A DNA stretch of 64,000 nucleotides from Larix kaempferi (Eukaryota > Streptophyta > Pinopsida > Pinales > Pinaceae): contig BSBM01000779.1 of assembly GCA_027924585.1 (NCBI GenBank), forward strand, positions 16,970,001 to 17,034,000, written 5' to 3'. This document shows, piece after piece, positions 43,200 to 54,569 of this stretch (positions are counted from its first letter, which is position 1; the number at the start of each line of letters is the position of its first letter). Position numbers and translations under genes: made by a program. The notes under the pieces were generated by a model that did not search any database, was not told where the DNA came from, and saw nothing but the letters and a program-made list of their open reading frames with translations.

Positions 43200-46085
43200 G
43201 TAAAGGACATGTTTATTATGCTACTTATCTTCTTTTAACATTTCTAACTGTTAGGGAATAGTCACCTAAAGAGAGACCAAGCATACTAGGAATGGGTTGA
43301 CTCTTTAATTAGTTACTAAATAAAAGTAATAGAGAGATAGCACAAAATGTGAGGATAAATCTATAATAAATAAATTAAAAAAATTAAAAAGATAAAGAGC
43401 ACTGGAAAAATATAACTGTTTTATGGAAAGAGAATAAAAAGAAAGAAAGAAAAGCAAACAAAAGAGATTTTTCCTAAATAAAGAGAAAGCAGCGAGAAGA
43501 AAAAGAATAGGAGATTTTCTCCCAAAAAAATTAATAAAATGGCAGAGAGTGGACATTTTAGGGGCTAATGGTCCCCAGTACACTGGAAGGTTCAGTTGTA
43601 GATCCTTGAGCGCTCAGTTTTCCATGGATAAGTATATGGCTAGTCCAGGAAGGACTGTGTAAGGGGATAAAATTACAGGATTCTACATAGAAATGGTAAA
43701 ACACCTTGTGGCTACTCTACAACTAGTAAACAAGATAGATAACAGTACCCTAGGTCTCTCTTCTCTAGTGTCCTTGGTCTGGCTCGGGGGTGACCTCTGG
43801 AATGTACAAGGAACTGTTCAATGTCTAGGGTTGGGAGGAACGTGGAAGTTCCCCAAACAGCTGGAAGTTTAAAGGCTAGTAAGTACCCTAACTCTTTTTA
43901 TTTATTCATTATTTTACTTTCAAAATAGTTGTTTGTATCCCATGGCTTTTTCTACCAAACTTCTATTAATTTATAATATGGTCATTATTTATTTCTCTTG
44001 CATTGTGCCTTAATGAAACTATTACCTTAGGCTTATGACTCTACTAGTTGTCTATCTTTACGTGCATGGCTAATTGCTTATTCTGCAAATTGAGATACTT
44101 CTAGTTATTTGAAAACTAGATTTAGTTAAATGTAATTAGTCAAAAGGTTTATTTATTTAGGTTTAATTAGTTTTATGTTTAACTAACGCTTGTCTAAATT
44201 GTATTGGAATTATATATAAGTAAATTGTTTACATTCTGTCTATTTTGTTTATATTCAGATCTAATTTAATTAAATTTTGTTTAATTGTTCTAAATTAATT
44301 GCTTGCTTGTCAAACTAGAGCTCATCTAACTTCGTGATCAAATATACATGTGTAAACTAATTTATGTTCTATTATTTAATTCAAGCTAAAACCTACTTTA
44401 CTAAGACATTAAAATTAATTAATAAGCAAAAGCAAAAGTATTAACTATGTTAATATAATTTACAACTATCATGGACATTTACAGCGCTAAAGAGAGAACT
44501 CTCAACATACTTATGGTTGGAGAGGATTCAGAACGAACCCACGGACAATCCCTTAACCAAGCCATAGGTTAATTATAATGCATATGTTCATTAAAGTACA
44601 CATGTTAATACAATACATAAATTAAATATATAAAACACAGGATTAATAATACATGCCAACATAACAACATTAATAAAAAGATTATTAAAGGAATAATAAA
44701 CAAATACTTTCCTTATAAACATTATAAATAGGATCGATGCCCAATTATTGGCTTAATCCTTTAACCATAAAAACATATATCATAGAATTGTGCAAGGGTT
44801 GAACCCTGGGTATCTACACCCTAATTTCTTTGCAACACATCACAAGAAGTTACATGATGCCAGGATCGAGCCTCATGGCATCGTCCTAGGACAAATTGAA
44901 TCACATAAATGATTAAGGGATGAGCCTTACAGCCTATAGGTTTAAGATCCTCACAGCACGATTTACCTCTACGTAAAATTCAAATTTCCCAAGGGAAGAT
45001 CTCGTGGTTCATCCCAAACCAAAAAACATAGTTTATAATTAAAATCTAATATCACTTATGGCGAATTGAACCCGGACTTGAGTCTGTGGATTGTTCCCAA
45101 TACTAATTAAACAAATAATACATGATAAAATGAATACACAGTCAAACTTGAGGCTGATCTGCGTAGCATAATCCAAGGGTTCGTGCCTCTCATGCATGCC
45201 TGTTTAACTAACAATAACATTGTTTATCCAATAAAACAATTTCAAAATACATACAGCGGGTGATTTCATGAAGATGGGTAACTCTTTTTGGCTAAATATG
45301 AGGGTGAAAAACAGAAATTTTACCCATGTATTAAATTGAATCCCTCGAAACTCATACTTGCCACATGAATTTTGACATGCGGTTGAAAAACAAAATGTAG
45401 AGAATTATGTTGGCTTTCCAATGATATTTTTTTCGAAATATACCAATGTCATATATCATGTCGAATTTTCATTTAATGAAACGTGTGTACTTAAAAATTT
45501 GAAGAGCAATTAATAAGTAGTTTGTGTGCGTGCACAATAATTTAATGTTAAAGTAATAATTTTAAAAAATGAAATATGTGAACATGATCTAGACAGAATG
45601 CACTAGGGCTTACTTTTTTTTTTCTTTTTTTTTTTCTCGAAAAAAATATATTTATTATTATTTTTCGAAAATGACCAATAAATATCTAGGTCGCATTTTG
45701 CACACATGTGTGTGCGTGCACGAAATCTTTTGATTTTTTACATAATTTGCAAAACTAAAAATACCATTTTAAAAAGGACGCGTTTATCTAGGGCTTGTGT
45801 ATTTTTTCAAATTTTTTGGATGTGTATTTTGAATTTTGTGGATTTATCTTTGAGCTCAATCGAAGTTGTCGACAGGGTTTTTTAGGGCAAGTTTTAGTAG
45901 AAATTTAAAAACAAAAGACATATGAAGATAAAAATTCGTAAATTTTATATATCTGGATAGAGGATTCGTTGACGAATCCAATGGTATTAAGTTCACGCAT
46001 TAATGAGCATTTAATGACATGGTTTAACTCTATGGAAGGAAGATCAAACTTTCATTCTGCAGTGAAAAGGGCTCTCCGCCTGTTT
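43200..46085. other. No gene seen; AT-rich intergenic DNA
   Basis: No coding frame, splice pattern or LTR was recognised. A 92-codon minus frame at 43305-43583 is low-complexity Phe/Leu-rich sequence. Confidence 0.55.
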
Positions 46086-46089
46086 TTTA

Positions 46090-46455
46090 AGTCCTCGATC
46101 GAGCTAAATACCTCGATCGAGGGTTAAACAACACCTCGATCGAGGGTTTAACAAGACCTCGATCGAGGTATTTTAAAACCCTCGATCGATGTATTTTAAA
46201 ACCCTCGATCGAGGGCCAAAAATGAGCCTTTTTATGTTTTTCAAAAGCTAGATTGAGCTTTTGCGAGCTTTTCAAAAGCTTGATCGAGGTTTTGCGAGCT
46301 TTTCAAAAGCTCAATCGAGGGTTTTAAAAGCTAGATCGAGCTCTTGTTTCAACCATCTCGAGGTCTTTTAAAACCCTTGATCGAGGTATTTTAAAACCCT
46401 CGATCAAGCTTTTAAAACCCTAGATCGAGAGCTTGAAAATACCTCGATCGAAGGT
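46090..46455. repeat. Minisatellite of the palindrome CTCGATCGAG
   Basis: About 15 copies of CTCGATCGAG or one-base variants occur in 365 bp, spaced about 20-25 bp and joined by TTTTAAAAC, GGGTTTAACAA or TTTTCAAAAGC. Seven retain TCGATCGA exactly (near 46094, 46113, 46136, 46158, 46183, 46205, 46443). Both the core and several spacers (TTTTAAAA, GCTTTTCAAAAGC) are themselves palindromic. Confidence 0.9.
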
Positions 46456-48977
46456 TCAAAAAACAATTTTTTTAACTTCCATCCGCCAAAAATGATGAAC
46501 CACCTTCGTGGAATCACCCATGTAGTAAACAAGTATCCAGAACCAAATTCATTAGCAATGAACAAATTCTGAGAAATAATAATCATAACGTTTTTGCATG
46601 AGGTCGAGGGCTATAAAGTATGGCTAAACGACCCAAAGTCGAAACCTGGGATTTACCCTTTTTATATTTATAAATACTAACATCATGAACTAGGCGTTGA
46701 ATATAACACAGGGTTATACAAGTCTGAAAGCAGACAAAAAGAAGAGCCATAATTGAAACAAAGGCACAATGCATGTAGCTTTCCATTTAAATTAATGTTT
46801 AAATATTTCACAAACGCCAGACATGGCCAAGCAATAAAGGCTTAAATCCTATAGGTGTTATTTCTTCCCATACGTTTAACATTAACAAGAACTTACAATT
46901 GCTAGTCATGGCTATGCTACGCAGAGCCAATTTCAAACCCACAACACCAATACCCAAGTAAAATTCACGTTTAACCTCTAAATTCGTGGTGGTTAACCCA
47001 TGCCCCGGAGATGGGTGAGCTATAGATGGCTTGAGCTTACCAATTGGTGCGCGTCCCAAGTGAAAAGCCTTGAGAGATGTCACGGTCGCATCCAAGTCTA
47101 CCAAGCACCTGCAAACAATGTGGCACATGAAACAAATTAGGAGACCCTTCATGAAATAACAAGCATACGTTAAATTACAAACAGAGAAATCCCATACTTG
47201 TACAAATTACCTGAGATGATATCCAAGAGCACAACTTGACTGCTAACATGAATTTACCTACCAGCATAGCACACAGATCATGTTAGGATAGAATATATGT
47301 TATGATGGAGAAAAATATTAATAATAGTAAATATTACAATGAAGGATAGAAATGTACATACTAGAGAATCGAACCAGAACTTGGTAGCATGGAAGGAAGC
47401 CAAACACTCAAACCCTCACAACGTTGGAATGATGGAAACCTCTTCCAATTGCCTCACACTCATGATAAATCAAATAGTAAGAACCGAGCATCATATAAAC
47501 TGTGTTCTAAGTGGCATGGAGGCCAATATGAACTCCAAGGGGTAGATTGAGTTGTAGAACACCCTGGAGAAGGCTGAAGCCTCTCCTCAAACCCTCAAGC
47601 GAAAATTACCAAAACAAACCCCAAATGAAATATGTTTTGTGTAAAGAAGCATTGGCATACATAAGTAAATGAAATAGTCATTCGTATGCCCGGGTGGATG
47701 ACCAGAGTACAAATAGGCCACCTGCTCAACTAAATGCCAGTCATGTCCCAGTATTACACTAGCTTGGTGTGGCAGGAACCTTGGTTAAAAACATATGTTG
47801 TGTTGCACCATAGATTATATGATAAATTCTAAGCTAGGACCACATCCTATGCTATTGCAACCCATGTTGAATGCATCACGTGGCACCTGCATGTAAATAG
47901 AAGGTTGTTAGTCTAGGCTAAGTAAGCTATGAGCCATCAAAGGGCCACGATATCCAAAGTTAGGCCAAAATTAATAACAAAAAAACAATCAATGGAAAGC
48001 ATATGCTAAGTCTAACATGGTAAACAAATACCCAAAAGGTAATTAAAATCGCCCCATCATATGTGAAGTCGACTCATGCCTTATGGTGAGTCCAAGTTAC
48101 GAGGTTATTCTCATGATGAGAAATGAAAACGAAGGTTTATATATAATATCACTTCCACGTTGTGATAATGGCATCAAGCTATATGGTTTATGCTAGTAAG
48201 TATTCACCAAACATAAGATGTTTATATGTCTAAACAATGAGTAAGGTCTAATACATAAAATGTGTGATCACGTGATATATCATTATAGTTTTAGTATTAT
48301 TATGGTTTAATATTATTTGTTCATAAAGTCTCAACCATAAGATTGAATGGGAAACGTATCTATGTGTATTACATACATACAGTTAATGAAAAATATATGT
48401 ATTATATACATGTAGATAATTAAGACATATATGTTCATAACAATGGCTAAGTTGTATATAAAGCTTGATAAAGACATGCAGTTAGTGGAACTAGAAAACA
48501 AAGATTTTGTCATAGACCATTATGGTTGTACTTAAATATATCGGTCCTCAAATTCGAAGGGTGAGCATAGTAAGTAGCCTAGTTAATATCGTCTATCGAC
48601 GATACAAAAAAAAAAGTGTGTTTTTGGTGTTATTACATTATGACTCACTAAGCACTAGTTATGACTGAAATATGTACATGCAACTCATTGCATGCACATG
48701 TACATCCCTAAAGATACTCAATTGAGATGTTAATGATTAAAGAGGGTCATCAAGGGTTAGTTAGGACCTAAATTAGTGGATATTTACTAGCTCTTAACTC
48801 ACCTCTAATTCAAACATGGCCCAAATCTAGGAAAGTGCCCCCAAATCAAGGAATGCACCCCCAAATCAAGGAATAGACATCAGTTGAGGCAATTAGGTTA
48901 GTGTAGAACCTTTAGAGTTTAGAATTAATCTTTAGGGTGACTCAAGTGTTCAAATTTAATGTGGTTTGGACCACTAG
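46456..48977. other. Intergenic DNA, one possible exon-like stretch
   Basis: On the minus strand, TTTGCAG ending near 47110 precedes a GC-richer open stretch (about 47108-46895) reading CLVDLDATVTSLKAFHLGRA, then PIGKLKPSIAHPSPGHG. It resembles an exon in composition, but I do not recognise it and found no partner exons. The rest shows nothing I can support. Confidence 0.3.
48973..48977. repeat. Target-site duplication ACTAG, left
   Basis: ACTAG precedes the left LTR of the minus-strand gypsy element and recurs at 55133-55137 after the right LTR. Confidence 0.9.
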
Positions 48978-49543
48978 TGATCTGGGTTGTGTCCAGGAAG
49001 CACTAGGGGGACAATAGTTCGACTGAATGAGTCGGCTCTGTTATGGCGAAAGCTATAAGAATAAAAAAAATGAGCAAAGCAGGATTACACTACACAGATA
49101 AACACAAATACGCATAAACAATATGCAGGAATGCGAACTGAACTTCTATTACTGAAAATCATCAGATAGATTGATGTATGTTACAATATTATACATGCTT
49201 ATATAGAATTCAGAGATGCTTGGGTGCCTTCCTGTTACATTCAATTACAAAGAAGAAGTTAGAACGGTTGAACAGTTCAACCGTTACAGTCGACTGGAAG
49301 ACAGAGAGACAATCTGTCGAAGTTCAACAGTCACTGGCCGCATGTCGACGCTGCTTGTCGATGTCGCGAACTGTGAGATTGTTGAACATGTCGAAGGTGT
49401 AGATGTGTCGAGGTGTGTTGAAGTCGAGACTTGCCAGAGTTGTGTCGAATTCGAAAACCTGTCGGAGATAACCTGTCGTGTCGAAGTTGAAACTTGTCGA
49501 AGTTGTATCAACGCCGATGACTTGCCAACTGTGATGCGGATTA
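48978..49543 (-). repeat. 3' LTR (left) of the minus-strand gypsy element
   Basis: 566 bp. In element sense it starts TAATCCGCATCACAG (5' LTR has TGATCCGCATCGCAG), so its first dinucleotide is mutated, and it ends CACAACCCAGATCA. Dense GTCGA motifs lie at 49300-49510. Confidence 0.93.
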
Positions 49544-49558
49544 TACCTCCTTCCTTAA
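49544..49558 (-). other. Polypurine tract of the minus-strand gypsy element
   Basis: In element sense TTAAGGAAGGAGGTA lies directly before the 3' LTR. Confidence 0.8.
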
Positions 49559-49559
49559 G

Positions 49560-51032
49560 AAACAATGGACCCCATTGTTTGCTCGTGAAGGTGAGGAAAC
49601 TTGTCGATCAATTCAATAACAGAGTACCACTTTCCTTGAGATGGGATCTGGCCAGCCTTGGCAACCTGAAACAAGGGAATTGTGTTCGTCCTTGTATGGT
49701 GTACTCGTCATTCCACAATGGTGTCGCAAGGAAGAGGCTCCTCTTCGGGTTTTGTTGTCTGCAAGTCGTTCTATTCCAACAAGGGTGCATGGTATGGTCG
49801 AAGTAGATCCACATTGAATATTGGATGCAAACCCAGGCATGCAGGAATGTTGAGTTGGAAAGCGTTTTCACCAATCTGTCGAAGAATACTGTATTGACCA
49901 TATCGCAAAGGCTTGAGCTTCTTGAATGGATCAGTGAAGCGCTCCTTCTTGAGATGTAACCAGACCTTTTCCCCAATTTGGAATGAATGAGGAATATGAT
50001 GCTTGCCATGTCGGGCCTTAGCTTTCTCGCTTGCTCGATGCAACATTTCGTGTGCTTGCTTCTAGATGTCGCATATCTGATCTCTGAACTTGACTACTTT
50101 ATCAACTTCTCGCTGGCTATAGTCGTTGTCGCTCGGTTGTGTCGAGGAGTTGATAAAGTCGATAGGTGTTGAGGGTTGAAATCCGTAACAGACTTCAAAT
50201 GGACTCTTTCCTGTAAAGTTGTGATGAGCTCGATTGTAGTTGTGTTGGATGTATGGAAGACTTTCATCCCATGTGCATCAATGCTGGTGATTGTACATGC
50301 GAAGCAGTTGTACTACCAAGCGATTCACAACTTCCGTCTGTCTATCGGTCTGGGTTGAAATCCGAAACAGACTTCAAATGGACTCTTTCCTGTAAAGTTG
50401 TGATGAGCTCGATTGTAGTTGTGTTGGATGTATGGAAGACTTTCATCCCATGTGCATCAATGCTGGTGATTGTACATGCGAAGCAGTTGTACTACCAAGC
50501 GATTCACAACTTTCGTCTGTCTATCGGTCTGAGGAAGGAAAGCTGCCGACAATGAGATTCGTGTGTCTAGCAATTTCCAAAGAGTCTTCCAAAAGGTGTT
50601 GACGAATCTGGAATCTCGGTCGGAAATAATGGTTGCGAGTAAACCATAGTGTTTCCAAACATGTGTAAAGAAGAGTTGAGCGGTCTGCTGCACGGTCGTG
50701 GTCTTCTTACATAATATGAGAATGGCCATCTTGGAAAATCGATCGACTACTACTAATATCGCGTCATGTTGATGTCTGGTAGTAGGATAACCCGTCAAGT
50801 AGTCCATAGAAATAGATTCCCATGGTCGGCTAGGAACTGGTAGAGGTGTATATAATCCCTATAGTCGATTAGGAGGTTTAGCAATGGCACAAACCACGCA
50901 TGATCGAATGTACTTGTTGATGTCAGATTTAAGTGTAGGCCAGAAGAAATACTTCTGCAGAATAGCAAGTGTCTTTGCTACTCCAAAGTGTCATGCAATC
51001 TTGTTGTAGTGTGTGTCCCAAATGAGTTGATG
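49560..51032 (-). pseudogene. Gypsy integrase, broken, with internal duplication
   Basis: In element sense: a zinc motif ending SCVVCAIAKPPNR (about 50870), the core MDYLTGYP (about 50800), VVVDRFSKMAIL, TIISDRDSRFVNTFW (second Asp; about 50630), LPQTDRQTKVVNR (third acidic region, where relatives have QTDGQTEVVNR; here E is replaced by K), then YGxxP-type text interrupted by the duplication. The C-terminal module starts near 50046 (FQIGEKVWLHLKKERF, LRYGQYSILRQIGENAFQLN). Below 49770 the frame decays where a chromodomain would lie. It once inserted the element's cDNA. Confidence 0.85.
50173..50530. repeat. 179 bp tandem duplication inside integrase
   Basis: 50173-50351 and 50352-50530 are adjacent copies starting GGGTTGAAATCCG, with two visible differences (GTAACAG/GAAACAG; TTCCGTC/TTTCGTC). 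Because 179 is not a multiple of three, the duplication shifts the frame. At about 1% divergence it is much younger than the element (LTRs 8%). Confidence 0.95.
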
Positions 51033-52700
51033 TCAATGCTCACCGGTCGATACACAAAGTTGTCCAAGCTTGTATAGCAAGGTATCTTTCAGGAAATAGT
51101 CAGAGTCTGAGGTCAACGACTTGTTAGTCTGCAACTGTCGGTAGACTGCTGAGAAGTAGCTATCTTCCTCATACAATTGTGTCCAAGTGGTCATGTCGTA
51201 TCCCTGCATACTCATCACTGTCAAAAGGAGAGTAATGGGTGGTCGGCTAAGGCAATCGGCGGCGTCGTTAGCTTTACCTTTCCGATACTTAATCACCAAC
51301 TAGAATTGTTGTAGGTAATTAATCCACTTGAGTTGTCGGTTTGTCTGCAACTTTGATTGTGTCAGAGTGAACTATAGAGGCTTGTGATCAGTGAGAATGA
51401 CCGTTTCCTTTCCAAGGATGTAATGCCTCCATTGCTTGAGAGCTTGCACAATGGCATACAGTTCTTTTTCATACGTCGAGTATCTTATAACTATGTCGTT
51501 AAAAGTCTCGAAATGAAAATCAACTGGGTGACCAGACTGAGTGATCATTGCGATTAAGGCATAGTCTGATGCGTCTGTCTCAATATGAAAGGGCTGATGC
51601 AAATCACGTAACACAAGTACTGGTGCAGTGCAGAGCTTGTGTTTGACTTGTTCAAAAGCTGTTTGATGTGTTGCTGTCCACTGGAAGACAGTTTTCTCAT
51701 TTCCCTTCGTCAACTGATTCAAGGGCCAGGCTATGTGACTGAAGCCGAGTATGAATCATCGATAGAAAATCCCCAAACCAAGAAAACTTCTTAGTTCTTG
51801 AATGCTTCTAGGAATGGGCCAATATTTGAGGATCTGTACTTTTTTTGGGTCTACGTGAATGCCTGCGGAGTCAATTACATACCCCAAATATTTGATGTTG
51901 GTCATCACAAAAGAGCACTTGTCCATGTTCAGATAGAGCCGATGTTGTTGGAGAGTGTCGAGGACTATTGAAGATGTCCGACATGTTCTTCCCATGATTG
52001 ACTGAAAATCAGTATATCATCGAGATAGACAATAACCCATTTTCCGATGAAAGGTCGAAGAAGGTTATCCATATGTCGCATGAAGGTCGTAGGTGCGTTG
52101 GTTAAGACGAAAGGCATGACTAACCATTCAAACAATCCTTCCCTGGTTTTGAAAACATTTTTCCACACATCCGAGGGCTCGATTGGAATCTGATGGTATC
52201 CTGACTTGAGGTCGAGCTTAGTAAAGAACTTAGCACCTTTCAGATAGTCATTGAGCTCGTCTATCCGCGGCAGAGGGTACTGATTCTTCACCGATATTTT
52301 GTTAAGATATATATTTTCGATGCATGTGCACCAAGTCTCGTATTTCTTCGGAACTAGGATGACTGGACTTCCACAAGGAGAGGAGCTGGGTCGAATATGA
52401 CCTTTGTCGATTAATTCTTGGATCTATCTGTGAATCTCTTCATTTTCGAGAATGGATCTTCTGTAAATAGATGCAATAGGCAAAGAAGAACTAGGAACAA
52501 GTTCAATAGAGTGTTTTACCTAACAATGTTGAGGTACTCCGTCTGGAGCTTGAAAGAGGTTCTGGTACTCATCGAGAATATTATCGACTTGCTGCTTCTA
52601 TCGAGAACTGCATTGGTTGGTGACTCGACTCGTTGTTGCAGTCTTCTTAGAATGTTGCGGCTTGAGCATGATTAATGCGAACTTCTAAGCATGATTGATG
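51033..52700 (-). pseudogene. Gypsy reverse transcriptase and RNase H, broken
   Basis: In element sense: a pre-RT region from about 52700 with LIDKGHIRPSSSPCGSP (broken frame); MKNQYPLPRIDELNDYLKGA (52291), FFTKLDLKSGYHQIPI, VIVYLDDILIFSQSWEEH (YLDD active site, about 52030); a frame change near 51990; LGYVIDSAGIHVDPKKVQIL; another break near 51740; RNase H with FHIETDASDYALIAM (about 51595) and ILTDHKPL (about 51380), then YRKGKANDAADCLSRPP (about 51285). All are canonical Ty3/gypsy motifs. At least three frame changes or stops make it inactive. Confidence 0.88.
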
Positions 52701-52709
52701 AGCTTCTTT

Positions 52710-52714
52710 GTTTG
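52710..52714. repeat. TSD GTTTG of the TRIM element, left
   Basis: GTTTG precedes the miniature element and recurs at 52971-52975. Confidence 0.88.
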
Positions 52715-52970
52715 TGTTAAGATCCTAGTGGGCAGCCTTCACTAACATCTCTAGGTTTTGGTGTAACGGTTCGTATCATTTGGTATCAGAGCCTCCACCC
52801 AGGTTCAAGTCACAGAGCGGGTGGCAACGTCGGCATTGCAGTGTTCTCCCGAGGCTCGTATGGGCGCACATACAGCCCAGAGTCTGGACTGCGGAGCATG
52901 GTGGGATGTTAAGATCCTAGTGGGCGGCCTTCACTAACATCTCGAGGTTTTGGTGTAACGGTTCGTATCA
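52715..52970 (+). mobile_element. TRIM/SMART-like miniature LTR retrotransposon, 256 bp
   Basis: Two 64 bp terminal direct repeats (52715-52778 and 52907-52970) start TGTTAAGATCC and end GTTCGTATCA and differ at two positions. TGGTATCAGAGC (52781-52792), a perfect iMet primer site, lies two bases after the first. GCATGGTGGGA (ending 52906) is a purine-rich tract before the second. A 5 bp TSD, GTTTG, flanks it. The internal region is 128 bp with no coding capacity. This fits the non-autonomous TRIM class, near the small end of the known size range (SMART elements). It lies opposite in orientation to the gypsy host, between its protease and RT, and must be copied by another element's enzymes. 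Confidence 0.92.
52781..52792 (+). other. Primer binding site of the TRIM element, tRNA-iMet
   Basis: TGGTATCAGAGC matches the complement of the initiator tRNA-Met 3' end at all 12 positions. Confidence 0.9.
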
Positions 52971-52975
52971 GTTTG

Positions 52976-53480
52976 TTTGGCAGATATCAGTGATATCATT
53001 GGTGTAGGTTGACGCTCTTGTATGCTGAACCATCGATTTCGGATTTTGACAATCACCTTCGGAGGCCGTGACTGATAACTTCCATGTCTATCCCAGAGGT
53101 AAGGTTTCCCAAATAGGGCGTCGGCTATGGAGAGTGGTGCCACATCGCAAAGTACTTCATCTTTAAAAGGTTTTATGAAGTAGGCGAGTTTGCATTGTCG
53201 AGTGATACAAAGTTCTTGTCCATCCTTCATCCAATCGATGTTGTAAGGTTGAGGATGCGGAGTGGTAACAAGACCTAGTTTCTTCACAAGTTCTTCAGAA
53301 ACAAAGTTTTTCTGGCTCCCGTTGTCCACAATCAGATGCAATGGGTTGCTCTGGACCCATATCCGTGTATGGAATAGGCGCTCTCATTCCTCCTCGTTGA
53401 CGATAGTCAAGGCTGCTGGAGTGGTCGAGGTCAAAAGGGTTGTTGAATCTGTATCAGATTCTTCCACCATCTTGTTGAAC
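52976..53480 (-). pseudogene. Gypsy protease, broken
   Basis: In element sense LHLIVDNGSQKNFVSEELVK (about 53341) carries the aspartic protease motif as D-N-G-S, a known variant of D-S/T-G in this group. Then follow KLGLVTTPHPQPYNIDWMKDG and CDVAPLSIADALFGKPYLWD, the usual region between protease and RT. A TAG near 53385 precedes it. The frame ends at the TRIM insertion side. Confidence 0.8.
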
Positions 53481-54529
53481 ACGTCGGAGGTCGACACTTT
53501 TGCCAAAAATGTCTTCCGAGCTTTGCATTCAAACGTATCATGCCAATATGAGTGGTGGTAATCACACCATTTTCAAGTCGGTTGTTGTTTGCTACATTCC
53601 CTCTTGTGAAAAGGCTTCTTTCCATGATTTGGCTTTGGCGGTGTTGGCTGAGAAGATTTCGACTTGTCAAAGTCAACTGGTGCCTTCTTGTCGGGTGGTC
53701 ATCCTGATGTCGGCTTTGTCGCGAAACGTGCTTTTCCTTTCTTCTTGGTTTCCAGTTTACTGGCGTAGTGGAAAGCATCCGTAAGCGTATTGACAGTCAG
53801 AAATTCCATCTCATGCTTAATGTACTGGGACAATCAGCTAACGTACTTCAGAACAAGCAATTTCTCTTCTTCTTGGACGCCAAGTCTAGCCATGAGTTGG
53901 TATAACTCGTCGATGTAACTCTATACTGATTGGTCTTTCCACTTCCTTAGTTGCTGCCACTTCTTATACTGTTGCTCGAGCTATTTCGGCAACTAAAATT
54001 TGTTTCGGATGTGTTCGATGAATTTATCCCATGTGTCAATGGGTTCTCTGCTTTTCTCCATCTTTGTCGAGAGGTTCTCCCACCAGCAGTGCACGGAGGT
54101 TGGCATCTTTAAGGATGCAATGGTGATCTTTTCAGCTTCTGAGAGTTGATTCACAACGTAATAGGATTCTACTTGTTGTACCCAATTGTCGACGGATTTT
54201 GCGTCAATCTTACCTTCAAGATTCGGTATGTCCAGATTAATTTGCACTTTGAACGGGTTGATTTTATCGGAGTGAGTTCTCGTCGAAGATCCTCCGGATG
54301 TTGAAGCGAATCGCATGAGAATCTCGTTGAACTGGGTGAACATTTCAGTCCATTGTCGAGCCAGAGCTTGTTTAATAAGCTGTACTGTCTCATCAGCTGC
54401 ATGTCTATCGTCTGTTTCTTCTTCCATCTTTCGAGGTAGCGTATCCTTGAATTGATGAGATTGCGCGCGAGTTTGAACCGGCATAAGTCGGGTAACTTCG
54501 AGAGAAGTGTATACGCAGAACTTAAGCAC
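53481..54529 (-). pseudogene. gag: Gypsy gag, broken
   Basis: The open part (54529-53993) has MPVQTRAQSHQFKDTLPRKM near its start, a common start type for such gags. INLDIPNLEGKIDAKSVDNW, then VQQVESYYVVNQLSEAEKI, and PTSVHCWWENLSTKMEKSR make up the retrotransposon gag fold. The frame breaks at about 53990; further on, WHDTFECKARKTF near 53540 looks like a degenerate zinc knuckle. It would form the particle. Confidence 0.8.
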
Positions 54530-54555
54530 GAAAATTGAATGCTCTAATTTGAGTC

Positions 54556-54569
54556 TGCTTTGATACTAA
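54556..54569 (-). other. Primer binding site of the minus-strand gypsy element
   Basis: In element sense TTAGTATCAAAGC directly follows the 5' LTR. It matches the iMet site TGGTATCAGAGC with two changes. Confidence 0.75.

Noticed and set aside
49216-49806. 196-codon plus-strand frame
   Set aside because: It runs across the LTR, PPT and integrase tail of a minus-strand gypsy element and is a shadow caused by GTCGA-rich DNA.
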